Part shown: in pieces, positions 7,181 to 16,273 of the stretch | How the letters are laid out: the number at the start of each line of letters is the position of its first letter | Position numbering within the stretch: position 1 is the first letter of the stretch | Source: SIG588 sp045591985 | GTDB taxonomy: Bacteria; Bacillota; Clostridia; Oscillospirales; Acutalibacteraceae | Length of the DNA stretch: 64,000 nt | Reading direction: 5' to 3' | NCBI GenBank assembly: GCA_045591985.1 | Contig: JAZNTV010000002.1 | Coordinates: forward strand, 1-64,000 | Translations under genes and position numbers: made by a program | Notes under the pieces: generated by a model | Database searches by the model: none | What the model was told of the DNA's origin: nothing | The model's input: only the letters and a program-made list of their open reading frames with translations

Positions 7181-9691
7181 TTATTTCCAACGCAGTGTCA
7201 CACGTTCGTTGATCTCGCAACGGGCAAACTGCACGCGACCGTTTGCAAATGCAGTTTCGGTCGGCGCACCGTCGACGGTCACTTCGCCCACGCAGGAGGC
7301 AAAGGGCAACGCCAATGCCTGCAAAGAGATCTGACCCCCGAGCACACGCAGCTCGGCACGGTCTTCTTCCAGCAAGAACTCGCCCCACGCCGTGCCCACG
7401 CACCAAAACGCCTTGAACGGGCGGACGGCTGTTTTGGGATCAAAGGTCAGCACCCCTTCGGAAAGGTCGGCCCCAAATCCCGCCGTCAGCGGCAGCAACG
7501 CAAATGCCGCCATACTTCGCACGTAATTGTATCCGCATTCCGCATCGTCCCACGGGTTGCGGCGTTCGCCGTCATAACGGGCGCGCGCCGTACGCATCAC
7601 GTCCAGTGCTTCCGCCTCGTGTCCCGTGGCGATCAGCACACCCGCCAAGGCGTATTCCATGCCGGAGAAGATCTCATCGGCATACGGTGCGGAGAAGGTC
7701 GGCTTTTCTACCCCGTCGGGATAGGTTACCAGAATCGTACCCCCCTCATCACCGGCCGCGTACACACGCCACGGGTTGGTCAACTCCCGCACACTGTGGA
7801 GAAGATTGTGTTTGTAAATGCTGAGCGCCGCCTGTTCGGTCTGCGCCCGATCAAACACCGAAGGCAACCCGCACAAGCGTGCGTGCCATTCACCGCACAG
7901 CTGATCCACCATACAGCCTTCACCGAACTGGTTGATGATCTCGCCGTACTCCTCGTTCCACGGCTCACCCGTGCAGGTGTACTTTTCTGCAAGCGAACGG
8001 TCCTTGACATCCACCTTTTGGATAAACCATCGACCGTTAAACAGCTGCTCTTTCGTATAGGTATATCCGCTTTGGAACAGCCGCTTGTACTCCGCTTCGG
8101 CTTCGGCGTCACCGAGGAACGCCGCCATTTCCGCACCGGCGGCCAACCCCGCCAGATAAAAGCCCTGCAGCCAGCCCGACGGACCGAAGATCTCGGTATC
8201 CAGCGTGTTGTGCTGACTGCCTTCCAACACGCCGTCGGCATTTTCGTCCCATCCGTCGGCGTTGTGGGGATTCCACGCATAGGACAGCACCGCCTTCACG
8301 GTGGGCCACTGTGCGCGCAACCACGCGTCGTCACCCGAGAATTTCCATTCGCGGTAGGTTTTGAACACGCATCCCATCTGCCCGTCCACGCAAGAATGAT
8401 ACGGCACGGTCGGGCCTTCAAAGAAGTTTACATACCCGCCGCGATCGAACGGCAAAGGCAGACGGAACCCGGTTGCCCCGTGTTCGTACACGCCATATCG
8501 AAACTCATTGTTGCGGATACCCCGTTCGAGATCGGGGAACAGATAGCAACACACATACGCATAGTTCCACACGTGCTGACACAAGCCTTCGCAATCGCCC
8601 CACGTGCCGCTGGCTCCCTCAAAGCCGTACAAGCTGCCGTCTTCCAACCGCATAACGGTGGGCGACTTCAGCACCGACAGTGCCGAGCCGATCGCTTGTT
8701 TGATGCTCGCATCTACCGTGGAGGAATAGAGCGCGCAGCGGAACTTTTCGGTTTCTCCAAAAAGATACCCCCAATTTTTGAACGCATAGTCCGCACACGC
8801 ACGGGAGTTTTCAAACACGGTGGCATAATAGTTTTTCCACGTAATGTCGTTACCGTGTTCGTCGTGATACGGCATCCAATAATTCACGCAATCGGGAATG
8901 CTCCAACTGAGCACAAAGCGTACCGTCTTACGCTCACCCGCCGCGAGCGTTACGCGACCGGAAACGCTCCCGTGGTCGTGATCGCCCGCTTCGGCATAAT
9001 CGCGGCAATGCAGATCCACACCGTCGGAAAACTCGCGCCAATAGGTGCGCACGTCGTCGCGGTAAAAGTTGTTGCGCCAGCCACGATACCAATAATCCGT
9101 GGCAAACACGTCTTCGGCATCGGCCATAATGGTGAGGTCGCGATTCCCCTCCGCTTCGCACAGCATCACACCGTTTTCGAACGCGCGGTTGACCGAACGA
9201 AACGGATTCGGCATCGACAATGCCGCTTCGTATCGCAAGGGGCGGTCGGTGGGATTGTAAAACTCCACCTCAAAGAATGCCGCGGGAAGAGACGAATTTT
9301 TGCTGTCCAGCGGAATGTAGGGGTTAAATGCCGTCAACAACACGTCGCCGGGGAAATGCTCATCCGTAAAGGTGAGCTTCGCCATAGGATATTCCCCGAA
9401 AAAGGTGTTTTTTCGAAAATGGGGGAAGCCGTTCATGGTGGCCCACGGCAGACCCTTGAACCCGTTGAACCCTTTTTGGGTGTCCGACACCAGCACACGG
9501 GCATCCCGCACCGTGTCGCCGTCGAAACAGCGCACCGCCAGATGGGCATACGGCATTTCCGACTTCTTGTTCGGGCGGTTGAATATTTCAAATTCGATCA
9601 GTTGTCCGTTACCCGCAAGACCGATACAGCCGCTGCCGATACCGCCCAGCGGAAAGGATATTTCGGTAAGCTTCGACCCTTCATACAACAT
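7181..9691 (-). CDS. GH116 family glycoside hydrolase (beta-glucosidase/beta-xylosidase or glucosylceramidase-like)
   Basis: 836 aa, the usual GH116 length: an N-terminal beta-sandwich (from FPLGGIGSGCIGL, a typical GBA2-like opening) and a C-terminal (alpha/alpha)6 catalytic domain from about residue 330. The block DGVLEGSQHNTLDTEIFGP near residues 480-505 matches the family region that, from memory, carries the acid/base Asp (HNTLD). No signal peptide, so cytosolic. The ATG at 9691 has AAGGGG in front and lies 12 bases after the fucI stop, so the two genes form one operon. Known GH116 enzymes cleave beta-glucosides, beta-xylosides or N-acetylglucosaminides; the substrate here is open, and the fucI partner does not predict it. 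Confidence 0.88.
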   Translation of the reverse strand: MLYEGSKLTEISFPLGGIGSGCIGLAGNGQLIEFEIFNRPNKKSEMPYAHLAVRCFDGDTVRDARVLVSDTQKGFNGFKGLPWATMNGFPHFRKNTFFGEYPMAKLTFTDEHFPGDVLLTAFNPYIPLDSKNSSLPAAFFEVEFYNPTDRPLRYEAALSMPNPFRSVNRAFENGVMLCEAEGNRDLTIMADAEDVFATDYWYRGWRNNFYRDDVRTYWREFSDGVDLHCRDYAEAGDHDHGSVSGRVTLAAGERKTVRFVLSWSIPDCVNYWMPYHDEHGNDITWKNYYATVFENSRACADYAFKNWGYLFGETEKFRCALYSSTVDASIKQAIGSALSVLKSPTVMRLEDGSLYGFEGASGTWGDCEGLCQHVWNYAYVCCYLFPDLERGIRNNEFRYGVYEHGATGFRLPLPFDRGGYVNFFEGPTVPYHSCVDGQMGCVFKTYREWKFSGDDAWLRAQWPTVKAVLSYAWNPHNADGWDENADGVLEGSQHNTLDTEIFGPSGWLQGFYLAGLAAGAEMAAFLGDAEAEAEYKRLFQSGYTYTKEQLFNGRWFIQKVDVKDRSLAEKYTCTGEPWNEEYGEIINQFGEGCMVDQLCGEWHARLCGLPSVFDRAQTEQAALSIYKHNLLHSVRELTNPWRVYAAGDEGGTILVTYPDGVEKPTFSAPYADEIFSGMEYALAGVLIATGHEAEALDVMRTARARYDGERRNPWDDAECGYNYVRSMAAFALLPLTAGFGADLSEGVLTFDPKTAVRPFKAFWCVGTAWGEFLLEEDRAELRVLGGQISLQALALPFASCVGEVTVDGAPTETAFANGRVQFARCEINERVTLRWK

Positions 9692-9703
9692 AGCTTTTTC
9701 CCC

Positions 9704-11500
9704 TTATTTTTTGAATAGCGGGCCGTATGCCGCGCAGGCGCGGTAGTCGGCACCTTCTTTATCCATACCAAAGGCGTTCCACGCGGCGGGGCGGAAGATC
9801 TTCTCTTCGGGCACGTTGTGCATCGAGACGGGAATGCGGAGCATGGAGCACAGCGTGATAATATCGGCACCGATGTGCCCGTAGGAGATCGCACCGTGGT
9901 TCGCGCCCCAGCAGTTCATCACGTCGTACGCCGTCTTGAAGTTGCCCTCACCCGTGCAGCGCGGTGCAAACCAGGTGCAGGGCCAGGTGTAGTCGGTGCG
10001 CTTCCACAGCGTATCCGAAACCTCGGCGGGCAGGGCGACCGTCCAGCCTTCCACCAGCTGCAGCACGGGACCCAAGCCTTTTACCAGATTCAAACGAATC
10101 ATCGTTGCAGGCATTTCGGCGCGGGTCTCAAAGCGCGAGGAATACCCGCCGCCGCGGAAATAGCCGAGGTCGGCGTAGTTCCAGGTGGTGTTCTCGGTAA
10201 TCGCCTTTTGATCCGCTTCGGTCATCTCATACCACGGTTTCATCACTGCGTTACCGTTTTCATCGGTCACGTTGCCACACGCATCCAGACAGCAGGCGCC
10301 CGAGTTGATCAGATGAATTACGCCGTCCGCATCTTTCGCCTTGCCTTCAATATCGTATCCCGTCACGCGTTTGATAGCGTCGCCGCTCCAGTAGGTGCGC
10401 ACGTCCGCAAACATCTGTGCACGGTTGGTGAGCAGTTTGCCGAAGAGCATGCCGATGCCGTTCAGCACGTCGTTTTCGGTTGCCAGAATATACGGCTCCC
10501 GCGCACCGTTCCAATCGAACGAGGTGTTGAGCAACGATTCGGGGAAATCGCCGTTCGGATAAAAATCCGTCCACTGACGCTGGCCCTGGAAACCAGCGGC
10601 GATCGCGTTGTGACCCACCATCTCCTCCTCGCAACCGCGGGGTAGGTTTTGGTTGCCGTTCATCAGATCCTTGATAATGACCATCATCTTCACGACGAAT
10701 TCCCAATCCGCATCTTTACGGGCACGATCCTTCTGCAATTCCGCCGGGTTCTTGTCGAAACCTTCCTTGCAGTTCGCCTTCACCCACGCGAGTGCTTTTT
10801 GATATTCCGCTTGGTCGTAGATACCCTCGGTCATACGGCGAATGATCTCCACCTCGTCCACCGATTCCACACGCATACCGAGATAATCCTCGATAAAGTC
10901 GGTGTCGATGATGGAACCGCCGATACCCATGCAAATGGAACCGATCTGCAGATAGGACTTGCCGCGCATCGTCGCGACCGCCACCGCCGCACGGCCGAAA
11001 CGGAGCAATTTCTCCTCCACGTCGGCGGGAATGGCGGTGTCGTCGTTATCCTGTACTTCGTGTCCGTAGATGCCGAAGGCGGGCAGACCCTTTTGCGCGT
11101 GGGTCGCCAATACCGAGGCGAGGTAGACCGCGCCCGGACGCTCGGTACCGTTGAAACCCCACACCGCTTTGATGGTGTCCTTTTCCATATCCATTGTTTC
11201 TGCACCATAGCACCAACAAGGGGTCACGGTCAAGGTGACCGCCACACCCTCGCGGCGGAATTTTTCGGCACAAGCGGCGGCTTCGCCCACACGGCCAATG
11301 GTGGTATCGGCGATCACCACACGCACAGGTTCCCCGTTCGAGTAACGCAGATGATTGCGGAACAGTTCCGCGGCACGCTGTGCCATGGCCATTGTCTGGT
11401 CCTCCAGCGATTCGCGCACGCCAAGTGCACCGCGACGGCCGTCAATGGTGGGACGAATACCGATCGCAGGGTATTCACCGATCAATCGAGACTTTGCCAT
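9704..11500 (-). CDS. fucI: L-fucose isomerase
   Basis: Interconverts L-fucose and L-fuculose (also D-arabinose/D-ribulose) using Mn2+. 598 aa, about the size of E. coli FucI (591). The sequence opens with IGEYPAIGIRPTIDGRRGALGVRESLEDQT and keeps the family order through to CTGEGNFKTAYDVMNCWGANHGAISYGHIGADIITL near the C terminus, which carries metal and substrate ligands. GGAGG precedes the ATG. First gene of a two-gene operon with the GH116 gene; an AraC regulator is divergent. No intact fuculokinase or aldolase is nearby: the only nearby FGGY kinase gene at 17.1-17.8 kb besides xylB is broken. FucO is at 30.7 kb. Confidence 0.96.
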   Translation of the reverse strand: MAKSRLIGEYPAIGIRPTIDGRRGALGVRESLEDQTMAMAQRAAELFRNHLRYSNGEPVRVVIADTTIGRVGEAAACAEKFRREGVAVTLTVTPCWCYGAETMDMEKDTIKAVWGFNGTERPGAVYLASVLATHAQKGLPAFGIYGHEVQDNDDTAIPADVEEKLLRFGRAAVAVATMRGKSYLQIGSICMGIGGSIIDTDFIEDYLGMRVESVDEVEIIRRMTEGIYDQAEYQKALAWVKANCKEGFDKNPAELQKDRARKDADWEFVVKMMVIIKDLMNGNQNLPRGCEEEMVGHNAIAAGFQGQRQWTDFYPNGDFPESLLNTSFDWNGAREPYILATENDVLNGIGMLFGKLLTNRAQMFADVRTYWSGDAIKRVTGYDIEGKAKDADGVIHLINSGACCLDACGNVTDENGNAVMKPWYEMTEADQKAITENTTWNYADLGYFRGGGYSSRFETRAEMPATMIRLNLVKGLGPVLQLVEGWTVALPAEVSDTLWKRTDYTWPCTWFAPRCTGEGNFKTAYDVMNCWGANHGAISYGHIGADIITLCSMLRIPVSMHNVPEEKIFRPAAWNAFGMDKEGADYRACAAYGPLFKK

Positions 11501-11534
11501 ACGATAAAACCTCCTTAAAATCTTACTTTCTATC

Positions 11535-11563
11535 TTGCATTATAGTATGAATTTCGGTATAAT
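11535..11563 (+). promoter_or_regulatory. Sigma-A promoter of the fuc-side AraC regulator
   Basis: TTGCAT, 17-bp spacer, TATAAT, about 55 bases before the ATG. Its -35 overlaps the -10 of the opposing fucI promoter, so the two polymerases would compete. Confidence 0.75.
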
Positions 11564-11567
11564 GCTT
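11539..11567 (-). promoter_or_regulatory. Putative activator-dependent promoter of fucI-GH116
   Basis: The minus strand has a perfect -10 TATAAT (11544-11539), about 40 bases before the fucI start, but no good -35 at 17-18 bp (AAGCAT/AGCATT). A weak -35 next to an AraC gene suggests activation; inference. The -10 overlaps the -35 of the divergent AraC promoter. Confidence 0.4.
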
Positions 11568-11616
11568 GTAGAATATCCGCCATAAAGTATAACAATATTC
11601 GCTTTTGAGGTGTTTT

Positions 11617-12462
11617 ATGGATCAGCAATCGTATTTGGAGACCCGCCGACACGGTACGCTCGGTTTTCCGATGGCGTACTATCAGCTGGACCCCACCCAC
11701 CCGCGCTACGTGATGGAAGCACACTGGCATATGGAACTGGAGTGCATCCGCGTGTTGGAAGGTCGTTTTTCGGCATACCTAAACAATCAGTTGTATGAAC
11801 TTACGCAAGGTGACATTCTCTTGGTGGAATGCGGCTGTCTGCACCGCGGCGAACCACAGGCAAACTGCGTGTACGATTGTGTCGTATTTTCGGTGCCGAG
11901 CAGCGGCGAAGCGTATGGCACGGTGTTTGGCCGCACCGCACCGCTCACCATGCTGAACGCCGGGATCAATCGCCGTATCACGGCAGAGGACGGCGCGTTG
12001 TTCGATGCCGTTTCCGCTTTGCTGAACACGGTACGTGGCAAAGCCGCAGGATACGAACTGGCGGCGTACGGCTATCTGTTTCTTATGATCGCGCAATTGT
12101 GTGCCAAAACGCCCCCTCTTGTCGAAACATCCACCCCGCCGCGGGGAGCGCACATCGTTATGCGGGCACTTGAGCGGTTGGAACGCAATTTTCGTGAAGA
12201 CTTTTCCCTCAAAGTCCTGGCGGAAGACCTGGGGATCAGCGAAAAATATCTCTGTCGACTGTTCAAGGAATACACCAACCGGACCATCGTCGAGCACTTG
12301 AACGAACGGCGAATCGAAAACGCCTGCCGTGATCTCACGGCAGGCAAAAGCGTCACTGCCGCCGCGTTTGACAGCGGCTTCAACGACGTGAGTTACTTTT
12401 GCAAAACTTTTAAAAAACACAAGGGAATCACCCCCACGGCGTATAAAAGAGGGAACGCTTAA
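11617..12462 (+). CDS. AraC-family regulator beside fucI
   Basis: 281 aa: N-terminal cupin ligand domain (HWHMELECIRVLEGRF near residue 37, then LTQGDILLVECGCLH) and two C-terminal helix-turn-helix units from about residue 180, with LAEDLGISEKYLCRLFKEYTNRTIVEHLN and SGFNDVSYFCKTFKKHKGITPTAYK. Start ATG at 11617 with TTGAGGTG upstream; an earlier in-frame TTG overlaps that site. It shares an intergenic space with fucI and is the probable activator of fucI-GH116. The sugar it senses is unknown. Confidence 0.9.
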   Translation: MDQQSYLETRRHGTLGFPMAYYQLDPTHPRYVMEAHWHMELECIRVLEGRFSAYLNNQLYELTQGDILLVECGCLHRGEPQANCVYDCVVFSVPSSGEAYGTVFGRTAPLTMLNAGINRRITAEDGALFDAVSALLNTVRGKAAGYELAAYGYLFLMIAQLCAKTPPLVETSTPPRGAHIVMRALERLERNFREDFSLKVLAEDLGISEKYLCRLFKEYTNRTIVEHLNERRIENACRDLTAGKSVTAAAFDSGFNDVSYFCKTFKKHKGITPTAYKRGNA

Positions 12463-12564
12463 GCGACTTACCATTGGGACCGTTTACAGTATTTCGTGTT
12501 GAGAGATTCAAAATAACATTTAATGATAATAGTTGTACTACATTAAAATTAAAGAACGCAAACG

Positions 12565-12600
12565 AATTACCCTGCTGAGAAATTGGCAGGGTAATTTTAA
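12565..12600 (+). terminator. Intrinsic terminator after the AraC gene
   Basis: 11-bp perfect stem AATTACCCTGC / GCAGGGTAATT with a 10-base loop, followed by TTAA rather than a long U run. Lies in the 213-base gap that otherwise holds only the next gene's promoter. Confidence 0.6.
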
Positions 12601-12606
12601 CCCGTA

Positions 12607-12635
12607 TTGCAAATAACATTATTTTTTGATATAAT
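12607..12635 (+). promoter_or_regulatory. Promoter of the small membrane protein gene
   Basis: TTGCAA, 17-bp AT-rich spacer, consensus TATAAT, about 40 bases before the ATG at 12676. Confidence 0.75.
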
Positions 12636-12675
12636 AAGGCTAATAAAGAAAATATTATGATTTGGTGAGGAACCA

Positions 12676-13053
12676 ATGCCTAAAAAGTTGACTAAAAGAA
12701 AAAAAGAAATACTCAAGAAAAACAGAAGGCTTTTTCATATAGATCTACTATTATCTACCTTTGTGATAATAGTGCCTATAGTGGCTCTTATTCTTTATGC
12801 TTTTGGTGTTGATATTCCCAAAATCGTTTTGGGGATTTATATATCGGTGGCATTTATTGTAGCCGGTATATTGTTTATCACGTTTACTGTACTCGAAAAG
12901 TTTGGGTTTGGAAAAGCAGGAGTAGGTTTTAATAGACTTACAGGTTTTAAACAGATGACAAAAGAAGAAGTAAAAGCAAACACCGGTGTTTTTGGTGGTG
13001 TAATGATTGTAATCGGTATTTTCTTTGCGGTTTTGACAATTATATATTGCTGA
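12676..13053 (+). CDS. Small AT-rich membrane protein of unknown function
   Basis: 125 aa, not recognised. A very basic N terminus (MPKKLTKRKKEILKKNRR) is followed by three hydrophobic segments at about residues 24-46, 50-70 and 103-124, so the product is a small integral membrane protein with a positively charged cytosolic start. GGTGAGG precedes the ATG and a full promoter lies upstream, so the gene is probably expressed. Its codons are A/T-rich (AAA, AGA, TTT, ATA), unlike the GC-rich sugar genes on both sides, and a cluster of palindromes follows. This suggests acquired DNA; the function is unknown. Confidence 0.7.
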   Translation: MPKKLTKRKKEILKKNRRLFHIDLLLSTFVIIVPIVALILYAFGVDIPKIVLGIYISVAFIVAGILFITFTVLEKFGFGKAGVGFNRLTGFKQMTKEEVKANTGVFGGVMIVIGIFFAVLTIIYC

Positions 13054-13192
13054 TTATATTTTGTTTGTGCACTGCACCATGGATTGCCGCAAAGTATCTC
13101 CAAGTTTTTAGTCAAAGGGGTTTTAGGTTCCCCCTAAAAAAAGGAAAATGTGCCGTACATCTTCCCTGCTTGTTACGGTGTGAGACAAAACG

Positions 13193-13227
13193 AAACGGAT
13201 GTGTAGAAATTCTACGCATCCGTTTTT
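13193..13227 (+). terminator. Terminator downstream of the small membrane protein
   Basis: 15-bp stem (one G-T pair) starting AAACGGATG with a 3-base loop and a T5 tail. It lies about 140 bases after the stop and forms the left edge of the palindrome cluster. Confidence 0.7.
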
Positions 13228-13436
13228 ACTATCTCAAAACATAATACTTAAATAGTGATATTGTGAGACAGGTCTCACAGTGTTATTTTACCTAACGGCA
13301 AAGTGATATTGAAACCGTACGGTTTCAATGATATTTTATTCGCACATAAACTGTCCGAAGGATAATAACACTATGCGCAGCATAATATCAATAAAACTCG
13401 CCAAAGGCGAATAAAACCGGCGTTCCTTTATATATG
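13228..13436. repeat. Nested palindrome cluster with TGATATT spacers
   Basis: No open reading frame is supported in the 383 bases between 13054 and 13436. Seen: GTGAGAC-AG-GTCTCAC (13263-13278), outer arms AGTGTTATT (13279-13287) and AATAACACT (13364-13372), between them the 20-base palindrome TTGAAACCGTACGGTTTCAA (13309-13328), and CGCC-AAA-GGCG near 13400. TGATATT-like words (13253, 13303, 13328) separate the units and recur as ATATCA near 13386. It resembles short hairpin repeats that I recall from other Clostridia, but I cannot confirm copies elsewhere. Confidence 0.6.
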
Positions 13437-14753
13437 TTATCCGAACAAAATGCTGTTCACGATGCCTTGCAGATACTCCTGCCGTCCGCTTGACGGCAGA
13501 GCAGGGGCACCCATCTCCTCCGCACGGGCGGCGAGTTCTTCCAACGTTGCCGTCCCCTCGGAAATGCGTTTACCTACCCCCTCATCGAAGCTCGCATATC
13601 GCTCTTTGACAAACGCATCCAATCGTCCGTCTTCGATAAGCGCCGCCGCTTTCAAAAGACCGAGCGCGAAGGTATCCATGCCGAGAATAAATCCGTGGAA
13701 GATATCCTCCGCCGTATAACTCGGGCGTCGATTTTTCGCATCGAAATTGAAGCCGCCCGTAAGGCCGCCCGCTTTCAGCACTTCATACATACACATCGTC
13801 GTCTCATACACGTTTTGCGGGAACTCGTCAGTATCCCAACCGAGCAACAGATCGCCCTGATTCGCATCAATGGAACCCAGCATGCCGTTGATGGCGCTGA
13901 CCCGCAGTTCGTGCTGGAACGTGTGCCCCGCAAGTGTGGCGTGATTGGCTTCGATGTTCATTTTAAAATCCTTATCCAATCCGTACTGCCGCAAAAACCC
14001 GATGGCGGTGGCGGCATCAAAATCGTACTGGTGTTTCATCGGCTCTTTCGGTTTCGGCTCGATATAGAAATCTCCCGTAAACCCGATGGACCGCCCGTAA
14101 TCCACCGCCATATGCATCAGGCGGGCAATGTGCTCCTGCTCGCGCTGCATATCGGTGTTGAGCAAGGTCTCATACCCTTCGCGACCGCCCCAGAAGACAT
14201 ACCCGCGGCCGCCGAGTTTCACCGTCAGTTCCAACGCTTTTTTGATCTGTGCCGCCGCAAAACAATACACATCCGCCGAATTGGTACTGCCTGCGCCGTT
14301 CATAAAGCGGGGATTCGAGAACATATTCGCCGTGCCCCACAGACAGCGGATATCGGTACCCTGCATTTTCTCGAGAATGTAGTCGGTGATCTCGTCCAGA
14401 CGGCGGTTGGTCTCTTTGATGTCATCCGCCTCGGGCACCAGATCCACATCGTGGAAGCAGAAATAGCGAATGCCCAGTTTCTGCATACATTCAAAGCCCG
14501 CATCAACCTTTGCCTTTGCGTGAGCCATCGTCCCCTTCTCGGCACCGAAGGATTTGTCGGCGGTGTCCCGCCCGAACATATCGGTACCCGCCGCACACAG
14601 ATTGTGCCACCATGCCATCGCGAAAGGCAGGTGTTCTTTCATCGGTTTGCCGAGCACCACCCGTTCGGCGTCGTAGTATTTGAACGCAAACGGATTCCGG
14701 CTGTCGGCTCCTTCATATACAATAGGGGGTATGTTTTTGAAAATCTCACTCAT
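13437..14753 (-). CDS. xylA: Xylose isomerase
   Basis: Converts D-xylose to D-xylulose with two divalent metals. 438 aa, class II length. Seen: MAWWHNLCAAGTDMFGRDT, the active-site block YFCFHDVDLVPEADDIKETN, WGGREGYETLLNTDM and IEANHATLAGHTF with metal ligands, and GWDTDEFP. GGAGG precedes the ATG at 14753; the start lies 3 bases after the xylB stop, so xylB-xylA is a coupled operon with the kinase first. Confidence 0.98.
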   Translation of the reverse strand: MSEIFKNIPPIVYEGADSRNPFAFKYYDAERVVLGKPMKEHLPFAMAWWHNLCAAGTDMFGRDTADKSFGAEKGTMAHAKAKVDAGFECMQKLGIRYFCFHDVDLVPEADDIKETNRRLDEITDYILEKMQGTDIRCLWGTANMFSNPRFMNGAGSTNSADVYCFAAAQIKKALELTVKLGGRGYVFWGGREGYETLLNTDMQREQEHIARLMHMAVDYGRSIGFTGDFYIEPKPKEPMKHQYDFDAATAIGFLRQYGLDKDFKMNIEANHATLAGHTFQHELRVSAINGMLGSIDANQGDLLLGWDTDEFPQNVYETTMCMYEVLKAGGLTGGFNFDAKNRRPSYTAEDIFHGFILGMDTFALGLLKAAALIEDGRLDAFVKERYASFDEGVGKRISEGTATLEELAARAEEMGAPALPSSGRQEYLQGIVNSILFG

Positions 14754-14756
14754 CGA

Positions 14757-16241
14757 TTAGTCCTCCTTCAACACTTTGTATACGTCTTTGACCGCGGGAT
14801 ACAGTTTGCTGAATTTTCGGTAGGCGCGGTCGTACCGTGCTGCAAGGGCGGCGTCCGGCGTGACCGTATCACGGAAAGTAACGAGCTTCTCTGCACAGTC
14901 CTTCACCGTAGGATATGCGCCGTCTCCCACCATGGCCAACATCGCCGCACCATAGGCCGGCCCTTCCTCCACGGTGGGCATACGAAGCGTCACGCCAAGC
15001 ACGTTGGCCAATATCGTCTGCCACAACGGCGAACGAGCACCACCGCCGCAGAGGGTGCTTTCCGACACGGTGATGCCGGCGGCACGGGCGCGTTCCAAAC
15101 TGTCGCGCAACGCAAACGCCACCCCTTCAAGCACCGCCTGCACCATATCGGCGCGGGTAGTATCCGCCCGCATGCCGATAAACATTCCCCGTGCATCGGT
15201 ATCGTTGATGGGCGAGCGCTCCCCCATCAGGTAGGGCAGGAAAAACACGTGGTTGTGTCCCAGCTTTTCGGGAGTGATGTCCGCCTGTTCCGCGGCATAA
15301 TCGGCGGTGTGCAAAATATCCTCACAAAACCATTTGTTGCAGGAAGCCGCTGACAACATACACCCCATGAGATGGTAGGCGCCGTTAGCATGGCAGAAGG
15401 CATGCAAGGCATCGCCGCCACCGGCGGCAAAGACATCCGACACCATGAAGATGGTACCCGAGGTGCCGACCGAAAGGTTACACGCCCCCGCCGTCACCGC
15501 ACCGGTACCGACCGCCGCCGCGGCATTATCGCCCGCACCGGCCACCACCGTAACATCGGGCGTAAGGCCGAGTTCCGCCGCCACCGTCGGCAATATCCCA
15601 CCGACCGCGTCACTGCTTTCGAACAAGCGAGGCAATTGCGCCGTAGTGATGCCGCACAGCGCTGTCATCTCCTCCGACCAGCAACGGTGCTCCACGTCCA
15701 AAAGCAACGTGCCGGCCGCATCGGAATATTCGGTGGCGTGAACCCCCGTCAGCCGATAGGTCATATAGTCTTTCGGCAACATGATTTTGGCAATTCTTTT
15801 AAAATTTTCGGGTTCGTGTGTTTGCAACCACAGCAGTTTCGGGGCGGTAAAACCCGCAAAGGCGATGTTGGCCGTGTACGCCACCAGTTTTTCACGTCCG
15901 ACCGCGTTGTTCAGATACGCCGTCTCCTCCGCCGTGCGCCCGTCGTTCCACAAGATTGCGGGACGGATCACCGCGTCGTCTTCGTCTAACGCCACCAACC
16001 CGTGCATCTGCCCGCCGAACCCGATCGCCCGTACCGCCGTGCGATCGATACCGTGTAACAATTCCTTTGTCCCGTCGACAAACGCCGCCCACCAATCGGC
16101 GGGGTGTTGTTCACTCCACGCGGGGCGGGGATACTGCACAGAATAACAGCGAGACGTTTGCTTTATCCGCCTGCCCGTCTCGTCTACCAGCAGCAGTTTC
16201 AGTGCGGAGGTGCCGAGGTCGGCACCGATATAATACGCCAT
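14757..16241 (-). CDS. xylB: Xylulokinase
   Basis: FGGY-family kinase that phosphorylates D-xylulose to xylulose 5-phosphate. 494 aa, full length. Seen: the N-terminal phosphate-binding strand YIGADLGTSALKLLLVDETG, the substrate segment GFGGQMHGLVALD, the catalytic-base motif GAGDNAAAAVGTGAV and the C-terminal GGGARSPLWQTILANVLG. The ATG at 16241 was chosen over an upstream in-frame start because it begins the first conserved strand and GGAAGTGA lies in front. It feeds the pentose phosphate enzymes elsewhere in the window. Confidence 0.96.
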   Translation of the reverse strand: MAYYIGADLGTSALKLLLVDETGRRIKQTSRCYSVQYPRPAWSEQHPADWWAAFVDGTKELLHGIDRTAVRAIGFGGQMHGLVALDEDDAVIRPAILWNDGRTAEETAYLNNAVGREKLVAYTANIAFAGFTAPKLLWLQTHEPENFKRIAKIMLPKDYMTYRLTGVHATEYSDAAGTLLLDVEHRCWSEEMTALCGITTAQLPRLFESSDAVGGILPTVAAELGLTPDVTVVAGAGDNAAAAVGTGAVTAGACNLSVGTSGTIFMVSDVFAAGGGDALHAFCHANGAYHLMGCMLSAASCNKWFCEDILHTADYAAEQADITPEKLGHNHVFFLPYLMGERSPINDTDARGMFIGMRADTTRADMVQAVLEGVAFALRDSLERARAAGITVSESTLCGGGARSPLWQTILANVLGVTLRMPTVEEGPAYGAAMLAMVGDGAYPTVKDCAEKLVTFRDTVTPDAALAARYDRAYRKFSKLYPAVKDVYKVLKED

Positions 16242-16273
16242 TCCGTCACTTCCTTTCGTTTTTATTTTAGGGG

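Noticed and set aside
7010..9718. 902-codon open frame on the plus strand opposite the GH116 gene
   Set aside because: It is the antisense shadow of a GC-rich gene: His/Arg/Val-rich, no domain, no ribosome binding site, and the GH116 frame on the other strand has clear family motifs.
13228..13436. CRISPR array
   Set aside because: The palindromes differ from one another; there is no repeated unit with equal spacers and no cas gene.
13695..15353. 552-codon plus-strand frame across xylA and xylB
   Set aside because: Spans two well-recognised genes on the opposite strand, with low-complexity His/Arg/Gly content. Similar long shadows at 33000-34607, 55232-56740, 56810-58240 and 58012-59553 were dropped for the same reason.
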